From: Bacteroidales bacterium UBA5536
GTDB lineage: Bacteria > Bacteroidota > Bacteroidia > Bacteroidales > F082
Length of the DNA: 64,000 nt
Reading direction: 5' to 3'
Assembly: GCA_002426795.1 (NCBI GenBank)
Contig: DINQ01000011.1
Span: 186,001-250,000 of the forward strand
The notes below the pieces were generated by a model that was not told the origin of the DNA, made no database searches, and saw only the letters and a list, made by a program, of their open reading frames with translations. The position numbers and the translations under genes were made by a program. The stretch's first letter is position 1, and each line of letters begins with the position of its first letter. Positions 26,128 to 34,470 of the stretch are shown in pieces.

Positions 26128-27918
26128 ATGATGTCTAAATCTACTTCACTACTTCTATTTACATTTTTGATCGGATTGATAACCACAACCTTGTTCTTTT
26201 CGGGCTGTAATGCCATTGAAGATATTTTTTCGGGCGACGAGGATGAAGTTGCCGTTTATGCCAATAAATTTGAAGTTAAACCTTTCGATGCTGTTGAAAT
26301 TACGGTCGAAAATGTGTTGCTAAACGCTACTGCGATTGATGGAACGATTAATGGAGTGGGTGTAAAACTGCACAATTTCGAAGAAAAACTGGTATTTATC
26401 ATGCCTGATTTGCCAGTAGGTGAAGCATTCCTCAACTTTGATATCAATAATCAAAGTCTGGAAGTTGCGTTTAATGTGTTACCTCTTCCTGTAGTGAATG
26501 ATCCGGTTTCGTATATTGAATCATATGTTCAGGAACAGCAAACCCAAATTACGGCAAACATTGCCAGCATTGAGCAGCTGATCCCAACAGCTGAACAGAG
26601 TCTGTTTGCCGATGAGCTTCAACGTGTTGAGGATCTGATGGCTGACCTTGAAACAAAACTTCAAACGGCAAACGCAGCCGAAAAACTGCAAGCTGCACAG
26701 TTTATCGAAGTCAATAAATCAGATATCACACAACTGAATCAGGCCGTAAATGACTATTTGGATGCCGTCCGCCAACTCTCACAAGGAAAAAGCATATACG
26801 ACAATGAATCTGCCTTTAACACCGCATATGCCAAGTTTGTTTCGGCACGCATCAAGCTCATTTCCGAAGCCAGAAAGATTATTGGCTGGACAGCTACCGG
26901 CGCTTTGGCCGGCTCCTGGTTTCCTGCTATTGGCACCGGCCTTGGCGCCGCCCTTGGCGCAGGATATGGCATTGGTAATTTCCTGATAGCGCTGCAGGCC
27001 GACAATATTGCGACTGATAAACTTCTTGATTTTGAATCTATTGTAGAAGACATTGAGGTTGGCAATAAAGCAACTTTGCAATTCACCAACAAGCAGAAAA
27101 AAACAGTCACATTCAAAGGAAATTATCACAACCTCAATGCGCAATACAGCAACTCCTCTATGAGCAACATTCAAAGTTTTGCTTCCTATCTCAATGTTTT
27201 CAGGGGACTGTTCGATGATATCAATGCCTTTCTGAATGATATGCTGCAGATAAAACCAAAAGTATTGTCAGAACTCACAGCCGTTAAAACAGCCAATAGA
27301 ACCATTCACGCCAATTATCTTTCTGTTTCAGCTATTTCGAACAATAAAGTTTCGGTGGCAGTGCAGAATGATGACGGCGAATTCAAACTGACATTTTCAA
27401 CCGAAGAAACAACAGACCAGGATTTTACCTTTCAACTGAAGTATGCCTTCAATGGCTTTAGCGAACAGGAAATCACGGTTGATGCCAGCTTGTCTGTTAA
27501 TGCAGATCCATTATTGGGTGTTTGGGAAGCAACCACAATCGAAGGAGAAACAATCGGTGTTTGGTACACCAATTATTATGATGAATGCCCGAATATTATT
27601 GGCGGTGAACATGTGACAGAACTTTATACCTGGGAATTTACCGAAACAACTTTAGATGTGTTTATTTCTGAAGCCTGGAAAACATATGTTTATGAGTCCT
27701 TGTACTATGAAACATGCACCTATGATGGCTTAACAATTGAAGATAATACTAATACGGATAACGTTACCTTTCTATATTATGTTGAAGACAATATCATCAA
27801 GGCCTCTGACGGAGATCAGGTAGAAGACATCACCATTGTCAGCCTGACGAGCAACCGATTGGTTGTAAGTATTGTTGGTGAGGAAGGTTCTTTTCTGATA
27901 GAGTTTGAAAAGCGATAG
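26128..27918 (+). CDS. lipoprotein with helical regions around a glycine-rich hydrophobic hairpin; unknown function
   Basis: 596 aa. Lipoprotein signal with lipobox FFSGC (C27) followed by an acidic stretch (EDIFSGDEDE), which could favour surface export. Residues about 30-115 look like a beta domain; about 115-253 are strongly helical and Gln/Glu/Ala-rich; residues 254-291 are hydrophobic with many Gly/Ala (GALAGSWFPAIGTGLGAALG); helices resume to about 410. The C-terminus (DPLLGVWEATTIEGETI onward) resembles a lipocalin-like domain with several Cys. The helix-hydrophobic hairpin-helix plan recalls alpha-helical pore-forming proteins, but no family was recognised. Confidence 0.75.
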   Translation: MMSKSTSLLLFTFLIGLITTTLFFSGCNAIEDIFSGDEDEVAVYANKFEVKPFDAVEITVENVLLNATAIDGTINGVGVKLHNFEEKLVFIMPDLPVGEAFLNFDINNQSLEVAFNVLPLPVVNDPVSYIESYVQEQQTQITANIASIEQLIPTAEQSLFADELQRVEDLMADLETKLQTANAAEKLQAAQFIEVNKSDITQLNQAVNDYLDAVRQLSQGKSIYDNESAFNTAYAKFVSARIKLISEARKIIGWTATGALAGSWFPAIGTGLGAALGAGYGIGNFLIALQADNIATDKLLDFESIVEDIEVGNKATLQFTNKQKKTVTFKGNYHNLNAQYSNSSMSNIQSFASYLNVFRGLFDDINAFLNDMLQIKPKVLSELTAVKTANRTIHANYLSVSAISNNKVSVAVQNDDGEFKLTFSTEETTDQDFTFQLKYAFNGFSEQEITVDASLSVNADPLLGVWEATTIEGETIGVWYTNYYDECPNIIGGEHVTELYTWEFTETTLDVFISEAWKTYVYESLYYETCTYDGLTIEDNTNTDNVTFLYYVEDNIIKASDGDQVEDITIVSLTSNRLVVSIVGEEGSFLIEFEKR

Positions 27919-28112
27919 TCTTGATGTGAAGTAGTTGGTATTGTTTAAAATCAAGGTAGTCGTTTTTAAATTCTAGCGGAATCAGCAGCCCCGGTACGTT
28001 GTGGCAAAGTCGATAGGCCAAAAACACACATTAACTTTTGTTGAGAAATTGATAAATTTAGCTTCATTTATTTTGCTTTTTTTCAACCTGCTATTTAGCG
28101 TTAAGACTTAGC

Positions 28113-28925
28113 TCACTTCTTAAAATCTGAGGGTCTAAACCACTCAAATATTTCTTCTTCTTGTGTGTTCCAGCCCAACAGCCAGGCTGTGAGCCGGTCG
28201 ACCTGCAGCCTTTGGATATCATAATCAACCCGCAGCATGATGTCGTTGGGGAAAAGTTCGAGGGCTTTTGCATGGCGATCAGCCGTTTGGGCATAAGTAG
28301 GGTACAAATCCCAGGCACCATACAGGTGTAATATTTCGTGCGCAGCAACAGCCGCCAAAGGCATGGGCGAACCGTTGTCATAACGCTGATAGAGTAAAAC
28401 GCCCTCCATAAAATATTTCTGTTTACGCATACCACGCGCAAAACGCATGGCATACGAAACCCCATCGGCCCGCGCAAAAATGACCAGTTGTATGTTTTTG
28501 GCCGCATATTGTTGGCTGAGTTGCCTGTAGGCACGCCTGGCATTGCGGTAGCCAGCCTGGCGCAACACCTGAAGCACCCAATCTACGCGCTCTTTGCCAC
28601 TTCCGGTGCCTTTTTCAATCACCGGCACCTCAATGGTGTTTTCCTGCAGCAAGGCATGGTTTTTAAACGACAAAGGCACCTGCCATTTTGCTGCCTGCTG
28701 CACCAGCCAGTTTTGCGCTTCCTCCAGCGCTTGAATCGAAGCCTTCTTTTCTTCCTCGGTCCATCTGATATCAGCCGTTTCGATGAAACAATACACCGTT
28801 TGCGACTGACCAGAAAGCTGATAAGCGCTACCGGCTTTCCAGCTGTCGTTGGGTTGGGCAGAGAGAGGGCCAGAAAAGCCAAAGAAAATGCAGATAAAAA
28901 CAAGAAACCTATGTTGCTTTCTCAT
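28113..28925 (-). CDS. secreted putative zinc metallopeptidase (HExxHxxGxxD)
   Basis: 270 aa with a signal peptide (about 1-23, GPLSAQ). The motif AAHEILHLYGAWD supplies H196, E197, H200, G203 and D206, the zinc-binding pattern with aspartate as third ligand seen in snapalysin-type metzincins. The rest resembles no family I know. A perfect -7 box at 28947-28954 gives a leader of about 17 nt. It converges with the lipoprotein gene at 26.1-27.9 kb. Confidence 0.7.
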   Translation of the reverse strand: MRKQHRFLVFICIFFGFSGPLSAQPNDSWKAGSAYQLSGQSQTVYCFIETADIRWTEEEKKASIQALEEAQNWLVQQAAKWQVPLSFKNHALLQENTIEVPVIEKGTGSGKERVDWVLQVLRQAGYRNARRAYRQLSQQYAAKNIQLVIFARADGVSYAMRFARGMRKQKYFMEGVLLYQRYDNGSPMPLAAVAAHEILHLYGAWDLYPTYAQTADRHAKALELFPNDIMLRVDYDIQRLQVDRLTAWLLGWNTQEEEIFEWFRPSDFKK

Positions 28926-28946
28926 ATCATTTTATCGAGAATAAAT

Positions 28947-28954
28947 CAAAAGTA
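28947..28954 (-). promoter_or_regulatory. -7 box for the metallopeptidase gene
   Basis: Minus-strand TACTTTTG, perfect match; a TTG lies 21 nt upstream of it. Confidence 0.55.
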
Positions 28955-29134
28955 CAAAAACGTTTTCTCATGGTCCAACAATGATGACGCAGTAGACTAG
29001 TGATTTTTATTCAAACCAATTCTAAATGCTAAAAAGCTGCAAACTAGCCTAAAAGCTGTTTATTGAAAGTGATTTGAAGATTATTTCCCCGCTCATCGGG
29101 TGTGAATCAGTCTGTTAGATTTTCAGCGCAGCAC

Positions 29135-29162
29135 TTGTTTGTGCAGAAAATATGTAATATTG
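29135..29162 (+). promoter_or_regulatory. promoter for the membrane iron-sulfur oxidoreductase gene
   Basis: TTG (29135-29137), 17 nt spacer and TAATATTG (29155-29162; one mismatch). It places transcription start near 29168, ruling out upstream in-frame starts. Confidence 0.5.
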
Positions 29163-29191
29163 CATCAGAAAGTGAACCAAAACAGTCTCTT

Positions 29192-30508
29192 ATGACAGCA
29201 CAAATTATATTTGCAGGGGCGCTCCTCGTCACACTTGGAGTGTTTGCCTTTACCATGCGCCGCATTTTTCTGTATTTCAAATTTACCAAAAAGCTCCCGC
29301 TTAACGATATTCCAAAACGCATCATGGTCACGCTCAAAGTGGCCATCGGACAGACGAAGATTTTCCGTCATCCGGTGATGGGATTGCTGCATGCATTAGT
29401 ATTTTGGGGTTTTCTGGTCATCCTGATTGGCAGCATCGAAATGGTGATCGACGGCCTCTTTGGCACTGAACGGGTGTTTGGTGTTTTAGGCTGGTTCTAC
29501 AACTTCATCATGGCTTCGGGCGATGTGTTTGCCGCTATTATTGCGGTGGCGATTCTGGTGTTTTTGTTCCGCAGGTTGTTTATGCACGTGAAACGCTTTT
29601 ACGGCCCCGAGATGAAACCCGTTTCGAAAGCCGACGCCAACCTGGCTTTGTCTTTTATCCTCCTGCTGATGCTGAGCCTGTTGGGAATGAACACCTTTTA
29701 CTTGCTTGAAGCACACAACGAGGCTCATGAAATTGCGGGCTTTTACCCGGTGAGCCAAAACCTGGCTGACCTATTTGCCGGTATGTCTGATGAAGGCATT
29801 ATTTTCTGGCATCATTTCAACTGGTGGGCACACATCCTTTTGATCTTTGTGTTCGCCAATGTGCTTCCCTACTCCAAGCATTTTCATGTGTTTATGTCGG
29901 TTCCCAATGTGTTTGTGAGCCGCATCGAGCCGCTGGCCAAAGTGGCTAACATGGACAACATCACCCGTGAGGTCAAGCTCATGCTCGATCCTTCTGCTCC
30001 CATGGATGCTGGTGCCGACGAACCCATCGAGAAGTTTGGGGTTTCGGATGCCAACGATGTGAACTGGGTTAATTATATGAACGCATTGTCGTGTACCGAA
30101 TGTGGCAGATGTACGGCTGTTTGTCCGGCCAACATCACCGGAAAGTTGCTAAGTCCGCGCAAAATCATGATGGACCTGCGTGCCCGTATGAAAGAAAAAG
30201 GCCCGGGGTTGATCAAAGAAGGAGCATCCTTCGACGATGGAAAAACACTTTTGGGAGATTATATCACAACCGAAGAACTGTGGGCCTGCACTTTGTGTAA
30301 CGCCTGTGCCCAGGAATGTCCGATCAACATCAACCAACCTTCCATCATCCTTGATATGAGGCGTTATCTGGTACTGGAAAAATCTGAAGCGCCTTCCGGA
30401 CTGAACACTGCTTTCGCCAACATCGAAAACAATGGCGCTCCATGGCAGTTCTCACCGGAAGACCGGATGAATTGGGCGGAAGACCTTTTCTTGAAAAGTA
30501 GGCAGTAG
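29192..30508 (+). CDS. membrane iron-sulfur oxidoreductase, HdrC/NarI-like subunit (candidate ETF:quinone oxidoreductase)
   Basis: 438 aa. The N-terminal 240 residues contain about five to six membrane helices with several histidines, like the cytochrome b (NarI/DsrM) part of heterodisulfide-reductase-related proteins. The C-terminal part has two [4Fe-4S] motifs, CTECGRCTAVCP and CTLCNACAQECP. The HdrB-like catalytic part is encoded separately at 31152. Proteins of this kind pass electrons from ETF to menaquinone in beta-oxidising anaerobes and Bacteroidota; that role is inferred from the etf genes 4 kb away. The last three codons (SRQ) and stop lie within the heptad array at 30498. Confidence 0.82.
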   Translation: MTAQIIFAGALLVTLGVFAFTMRRIFLYFKFTKKLPLNDIPKRIMVTLKVAIGQTKIFRHPVMGLLHALVFWGFLVILIGSIEMVIDGLFGTERVFGVLGWFYNFIMASGDVFAAIIAVAILVFLFRRLFMHVKRFYGPEMKPVSKADANLALSFILLLMLSLLGMNTFYLLEAHNEAHEIAGFYPVSQNLADLFAGMSDEGIIFWHHFNWWAHILLIFVFANVLPYSKHFHVFMSVPNVFVSRIEPLAKVANMDNITREVKLMLDPSAPMDAGADEPIEKFGVSDANDVNWVNYMNALSCTECGRCTAVCPANITGKLLSPRKIMMDLRARMKEKGPGLIKEGASFDDGKTLLGDYITTEELWACTLCNACAQECPININQPSIILDMRRYLVLEKSEAPSGLNTAFANIENNGAPWQFSPEDRMNWAEDLFLKSRQ

Positions 30509-30526
30509 GGCAGTTGGCAGTTGGCA
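30498..30526 (+). repeat. left heptad array of the four-helix-bundle cassette
   Basis: GTAGGCA, GTAGGGCA (one extra G), GTTGGCA, GTTGGCA. It overlaps the 3' end of the oxidoreductase gene and supplies its stop codon (30506-30508). An inverted counterpart is at 31104-31131. Confidence 0.9.
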
Positions 30527-30601
30527 ATATGGAAATCAAAAAGAAAAGTAATCATTATTCGCAATAAACACCAAACTCTTAAACCCAAAAACTCCAACCA
30601 T

Positions 30602-30991
30602 ATGCAAAAAGGTTTTCGTGATTTGATTGTCTTTCAAAAAGCTTTTGCTTTCGCGATGGACATCTTTGAAATAACGAAAACATTTCCGAATGAGGAAAAA
30701 TTTGAGTTAACGGATCAAATCAGAAGATCGTCGCGAGCCATCTGTCGGGCAATTGGAGAAGGATACAGAAAAAGAAAGTACCCAAAATACTTTTCAAATA
30801 AGATGCTTGATGCAGATATGGAAAATTCAGAGACACAAATATCCCTTGATTTCGCAAAACACTGTGGTTATATTTCGGAAGATGAATATTCAAACTTGAT
30901 AAATAAATCCGAAGAAATTGGAAGAATGTTATATTTTTTGGCTGAAAATCCAGAAAAATTTGCGCCGAAAAATAATGCTGAGCATTCGTGA
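30602..30991 (+). CDS. four-helix-bundle protein (23S rRNA-intervening-sequence/Avd-like)
   Basis: 129 aa. Begins MQKGFRDLIVFQKAFAFAMD and contains LTDQIRRSSRAICRAIGEGY and a helical C-terminus, the standard pattern of the S23/IVP four-helix-bundle family (also related to Avd of diversity-generating retroelements). Basic surface patches in this family suggest nucleic-acid binding; the function of stand-alone copies is unknown. An in-frame upstream ATG at 30521 would begin inside the left heptad array and is less likely. The gene is AT-richer than its neighbours and splits two genes of one predicted complex. Confidence 0.9.
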   Translation: MQKGFRDLIVFQKAFAFAMDIFEITKTFPNEEKFELTDQIRRSSRAICRAIGEGYRKRKYPKYFSNKMLDADMENSETQISLDFAKHCGYISEDEYSNLINKSEEIGRMLYFLAENPEKFAPKNNAEHS

Positions 30992-31016
30992 AAAATAATA
31001 GTCAAAAATAATTTGT

Positions 31017-31076
31017 AAAGAAAAATAAAAGCTCGATATGACAGAAAACATGAGCGTTCTGTATTTCATTTTTCTT
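31017..31076 (+). repeat. nested inverted repeats 3' of the four-helix-bundle gene
   Basis: Outer arms AAGAAAAAT (31018-31026) and ATTTTTCTT (31068-31076); inner arms ACAGAA (31041-31046) and TTCTGT (31057-31062). Could fold as an RNA or cruciform inside the cassette. Confidence 0.5.
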
Positions 31077-31103
31077 AAAGAAACATTTATCTGGGAAAAG
31101 GAC

Positions 31104-31131
31104 TGCCTACTGCTTTCTGCCGACTGCCAAC
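31104..31131 (-). repeat. right heptad array of the four-helix-bundle cassette (inverted)
   Basis: TGCCTAC, TGCTTTC, TGCCGAC, TGCCAAC: read on the minus strand these are GTTGGCA, GTCGGCA, GAAAGCA, GTAGGCA, four exact heptad steps. Confidence 0.9.
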
Positions 31132-31151
31132 TTAATTAAAATGAATGTGTT

Positions 31152-31949
31152 ATGATTGAAAAAACAAAAATACAGGTTCCAATACTTGCAGAATTAGCTG
31201 CAGAAAACAAACAACCCGAATGGCTTTTCTGGGTGGGTTCGGCTGGTGCTTTCGATGATCGTTACAAGAAAGTTACACGTGAGTTTGCGAAGCTATTGAC
31301 TTATTTTAAAGTGGATTACGCTGTTTTGGGCATCGAGGAACTCGATAGCGGTGACGTGGCGCGCCGTGCCGGAAACGAAATGCTTTTCCAGATGCAGGCA
31401 TTGCAAAACATCGAAATCATGAATGGTTATGGCGTAAAAAAAATCGTCACCTGTTGTCCGCATGATTTCAACACATTGAAAAATGAATATCCCGAACTGG
31501 GCGGTCATTATGAAGTATGGCACCACTCTCAGTTTCTGGCTGACCTGATTGAAAAAGGCCGTGTGAAAGCGCCTTCGTCAATGTTTTCCGACAAGAAAAT
31601 TGTCTTCCACGATCCTTGTTACCTCGGCCGAGGAAATGGCGAATACGCAGCCCCACGATCGGTACTCGAAGCCATTCCTTCAGCAAAAGTGGAGATGAAA
31701 CGCAACAAAAGTTTTGGGCTGTGCTGCGGAGCTGGTGGCGGTCAGATGTTTAAGGAAGCCGAAAAAGGCAACAAGGAAGTGTTTATCGAACGCACCGAAG
31801 AAGCCATCGAAACAGGTGCTGATATCATTGCGACAGCCTGCCCGTTCTGTATGGTCATGATGACCGACGGCATCAAGTACAAGAACCAGGAAGAGCGCAT
31901 GAAAAACTACGATATTGCAGAACTGCTCAGCATGAGTCTGGGATTATAG
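31152..31949 (+). CDS. HdrB-like (CCG-domain) iron-sulfur oxidoreductase subunit
   Basis: 265 aa soluble protein with two CCG-type cysteine motifs: TCCPHDF near residue 101, FHDPCYLGRGN near 152, GLCCGAGGGQMF near 190 and TACPFCMVMM near 222. These bind the unusual iron-sulfur clusters of HdrB-like subunits. It should complete the oxidoreductase begun by the membrane subunit at 29192, from which it is separated by the four-helix-bundle cassette; no separate promoter was recognised. Confidence 0.87.
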   Translation: MIEKTKIQVPILAELAAENKQPEWLFWVGSAGAFDDRYKKVTREFAKLLTYFKVDYAVLGIEELDSGDVARRAGNEMLFQMQALQNIEIMNGYGVKKIVTCCPHDFNTLKNEYPELGGHYEVWHHSQFLADLIEKGRVKAPSSMFSDKKIVFHDPCYLGRGNGEYAAPRSVLEAIPSAKVEMKRNKSFGLCCGAGGGQMFKEAEKGNKEVFIERTEEAIETGADIIATACPFCMVMMTDGIKYKNQEERMKNYDIAELLSMSLGL

Positions 31950-31960
31950 CTTATTTTATC

Positions 31961-32335
31961 ATGGAAGGCTTGCAACAAGTGGAGCAGTTTATTGCTGCGC
32001 AGGCACGACCTCAACGTTCTTTGCTGTTGGCGCTGCATCAGCTGCTTCTGACCTATCCCGGCATAAAACCTAAGGTCCGTTACGGACTTCCGTTTTACGA
32101 CCAAAACAAATGGGTTTGTTATCTCAATCCATTGAAAAAAGGAGGTGTTGAAATGGGATTTACGCGTGCCAACGAAATGCCTGAAATGGCTGAGTTGCTC
32201 AACAAAAAGGGACGCTCACAAATAGCCGGTATCGACGTCTTTGAACTGAATGAAAATGTAATCGAAAAGATTGATCAGATCATGCAATGTGCTTTGCAGC
32301 TTGACCGGACTCCCACAGTGAAAAAGAAAAAATAA
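31961..32335 (+). CDS. DUF1801 family protein
   Basis: 124 aa. N-terminal helices followed by PGIKPKVRYGLPFYDQNKWVCYL and the GVEMGFTRANEMPE segment match DUF1801 (YdhG-like) proteins, a fold related to phage-like/iron chaperone frataxin-type domains; biochemical function not established. Lysine-rich tail. Eleven nucleotides behind the HdrB-like gene, so possibly co-transcribed, and convergent with the transglutaminase gene seven bases away. Confidence 0.78.
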   Translation: MEGLQQVEQFIAAQARPQRSLLLALHQLLLTYPGIKPKVRYGLPFYDQNKWVCYLNPLKKGGVEMGFTRANEMPEMAELLNKKGRSQIAGIDVFELNENVIEKIDQIMQCALQLDRTPTVKKKK

Positions 32336-32342
32336 ACCTCAC

Positions 32343-33425
32343 TTACCCGAAACGAACCCCTTCCTTTTCGAGCGCTTTTTTTAGTTTTTGTAAAGATGAA
32401 TCCAATTCGCTAAGTGCTTTTCGCATGTCAGGATGCGGTTTCCCGATGGCTTCTATCGTGTTAAGGGCGTGATTGATCGACTCAGCCGCTTCCAACAAAC
32501 GCTGTTTCGAATCAGCCGACTTCACTCCTTGGTTACGTCGCTGCAGATCCACATAGTTGTTGTACAATACAACAGCCCTGTTGAAGTAGTTTGTAGCCGT
32601 ATTCATCAAATCAACCTGCCTGTTGTATTGGGTGATTTCGATGTTGCCGGTCAAAAAAGCATTTCGACTTTTCAAAGCAGGATGCAACTCACTATAGGGT
32701 GCTAAGCGCCGCCATTCGGCCAATAGTTTTTGCTGTAAATTGAGGCGCTGGTAGGCAACGATAGAGTCCTCGAAAGAAAAATAGGGCTGGTATTCTTCTG
32801 GCTTGAAACCACCCGATAAAAACTGCCGGTGTGAAATGGGTTTGGAACTAAACTGCCACATCGGATCGAAAGGCATGTGTGTTTGCACCATCTTTTCGGG
32901 TTTCACCATGAAATAGGACGTATCGAAATGGGGTTTGAAGCGCCTGCCATCTAACAAACCTGCTGCCCAGGTAGGATCGAACAAAAACCAGCCTTTGCCC
33001 GGATTAGCCGCTACCCATGCATGTGGAATTTCGCTCACCTCGTTACCTTGTCGTGTATATCCACTGATGATATAAGATGGTATGCGCAGCAGGTGAAACA
33101 GGCTGTCCATTATTCCGGCATAGCCTTCGCATACACCTTTTCGGCGAGCGAATGTCTCGGCTGTGATTTGCGCTTGCAGCTGGTCGGCTTCCCTTTGCGA
33201 ACGCAAAGCACTCACATCATAACGAATATTGTTGGCAATCCACCAATAAGCTGCCGCTGCCTGCTGCGGTTGGTCGTCGAAATGCATGCTGATAAACTTT
33301 GATAGCTCATTAATTGTAGAGAAGTTGCGCTGTCTGTTTTGAAAAGTCTGTTCAACACGCTGCCAATCAGGTTGCTGTGCAAACACCAAAGTTGGAAATA
33401 CTATAAAAAAGAAAAGCTTTCGCAT
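32343..33425 (-). CDS. secreted transglutaminase-like protein
   Basis: 360 aa with a signal peptide (about 1-16, LVFAQ). The transglutaminase-like core has a full catalytic triad: C99 in RRKGVCEGYAG, H135 in EIPHAWVA and D150 in FDPTWAAG. The long helical C-terminus (about 240-360) is not part of the core. In bacteria such domains usually act as cysteine peptidases or cross-linkers in the envelope; substrate unknown. No clear promoter was found. Confidence 0.85.
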   Translation of the reverse strand: MRKLFFFIVFPTLVFAQQPDWQRVEQTFQNRQRNFSTINELSKFISMHFDDQPQQAAAAYWWIANNIRYDVSALRSQREADQLQAQITAETFARRKGVCEGYAGIMDSLFHLLRIPSYIISGYTRQGNEVSEIPHAWVAANPGKGWFLFDPTWAAGLLDGRRFKPHFDTSYFMVKPEKMVQTHMPFDPMWQFSSKPISHRQFLSGGFKPEEYQPYFSFEDSIVAYQRLNLQQKLLAEWRRLAPYSELHPALKSRNAFLTGNIEITQYNRQVDLMNTATNYFNRAVVLYNNYVDLQRRNQGVKSADSKQRLLEAAESINHALNTIEAIGKPHPDMRKALSELDSSLQKLKKALEKEGVRFG

Positions 33426-33484
33426 CCAAGAAGATTATCCACCATTAACGCTCTTTTTGATGACATATTTTATAACAAAAGCCA

Positions 33485-33515
33485 ACAAAAAACCCGCAAG
33501 GAAATCCCTGCGGGT
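33485..33515 (-). terminator. terminator after the 251-aa lipoprotein gene
   Basis: Minus-strand stem ACCCGCA (33509-33515 complement) with TGCGGGT (33492-33498 complement), loop about ten bases, then a T-run. Confidence 0.85.
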
Positions 33516-33552
33516 GATTGATTGGTTGTTTTTAGTCTTTAGCTGTGCTTTA

Positions 33553-34308
33553 CTAGTTTGTGATGTTAGCACTGTTCGAAACCGTTGCTTCGTTCACAAA
33601 ATAGAAGGTTTTACCGCCATATGTCGCGTTGCTCACCTTGTAAGGAGCTACCTGAATCAGACTTTGACCTGTTCCAAGGCTACTCAGGTCGGCCGAAGTA
33701 AACTCGCAGCTGCGTGCATTGCCGGCCAAGACTTTCAGCACGCTTCCTACCTGGAAGTAAACAGAGTCAGCATTGGTGACAGAAGCAACCGTGAGAGTAT
33801 ATCCCGATTTGGATACATCAGTACTGCTTGTGATGGCGCCAACCGTTGGAAAAGGTGCCTGTACAGTGTGCGAAAATGCTGGAGTGTCACCATTTCCGGC
33901 CACATCCCAAACAATGGTATTACCCAGATCGATGCCTGTAGGGGCAGTTAAAGAAGGGGTAAATGTGTAACTGTTGTTGCTGTTCTTAGTCAGCGTATTG
34001 CCGTTAAGCTGCACGGCGCCTGCATCGGTAAGTGTGCTGTAGCCATTGCTGGTAAAAGCAGCCACGCCAACACCAATGGTTGTTGTGATATCGCCAATAG
34101 GTGTTGATGTAATATTGGTTGTTTTGATGGCTACCAAAGTGCCCGAACCCAGTTGTGGGGTTGGGTTAGTGCCGGTATTTGTATTGCCCGGATCGACATT
34201 GTCGTCATCTTTTTTGTTGCAGGAACCCAAAGTAAATGCAGCCGCAAACAAAAGCGTGAAAGCATAAATGCTCAGATTTTTCAAAGAAATGGTTGTTTTC
34301 GTTTTCAT
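33553..34308 (-). CDS. lipoprotein of unknown function, Thr/Ser/Asn-rich
   Basis: 251 aa. Lipobox TLGSC (C30), then KKDDDNVDPGN, an acidic stretch like the export signals of Bacteroidota surface lipoproteins. The rest is low in charge, rich in Thr, Ser, Asn and Gly, and looks all-beta; one further Cys (in ARSCEF). No family recognised. Single-gene unit with its own -7 box (34346-34353) and terminator. Confidence 0.8.
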   Translation of the reverse strand: MKTKTTISLKNLSIYAFTLLFAAAFTLGSCNKKDDDNVDPGNTNTGTNPTPQLGSGTLVAIKTTNITSTPIGDITTTIGVGVAAFTSNGYSTLTDAGAVQLNGNTLTKNSNNSYTFTPSLTAPTGIDLGNTIVWDVAGNGDTPAFSHTVQAPFPTVGAITSSTDVSKSGYTLTVASVTNADSVYFQVGSVLKVLAGNARSCEFTSADLSSLGTGQSLIQVAPYKVSNATYGGKTFYFVNEATVSNSANITN

Positions 34309-34345
34309 ATGTGTACGAGTTTTTGAGGTTTACATGTTTCACTGA

Positions 34346-34353
34346 CAAAAGTA
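34346..34353 (-). promoter_or_regulatory. -7 box for the 251-aa lipoprotein gene
   Basis: Minus-strand TACTTTTG, perfect; leader about 33 nt. Confidence 0.55.
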
Positions 34354-34420
34354 TAGCCAGAAAACAGCCACTTTGCTAAGTAAATTACACCATTTCGCTA
34401 GGGTAAAAAACGTAGAAACA

Positions 34421-34450
34421 TAAAAAAACCGGAGTTTTTTGGCTCCGGTT
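34421..34450 (-). terminator. terminator after etfA
   Basis: AACCGGAG (34427-34434) pairs with CTCCGGTT (34443-34450); a seven-base T-run follows on the minus strand. Confidence 0.9.
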
Positions 34451-34470
34451 TCAAATAACATGATCAGATT

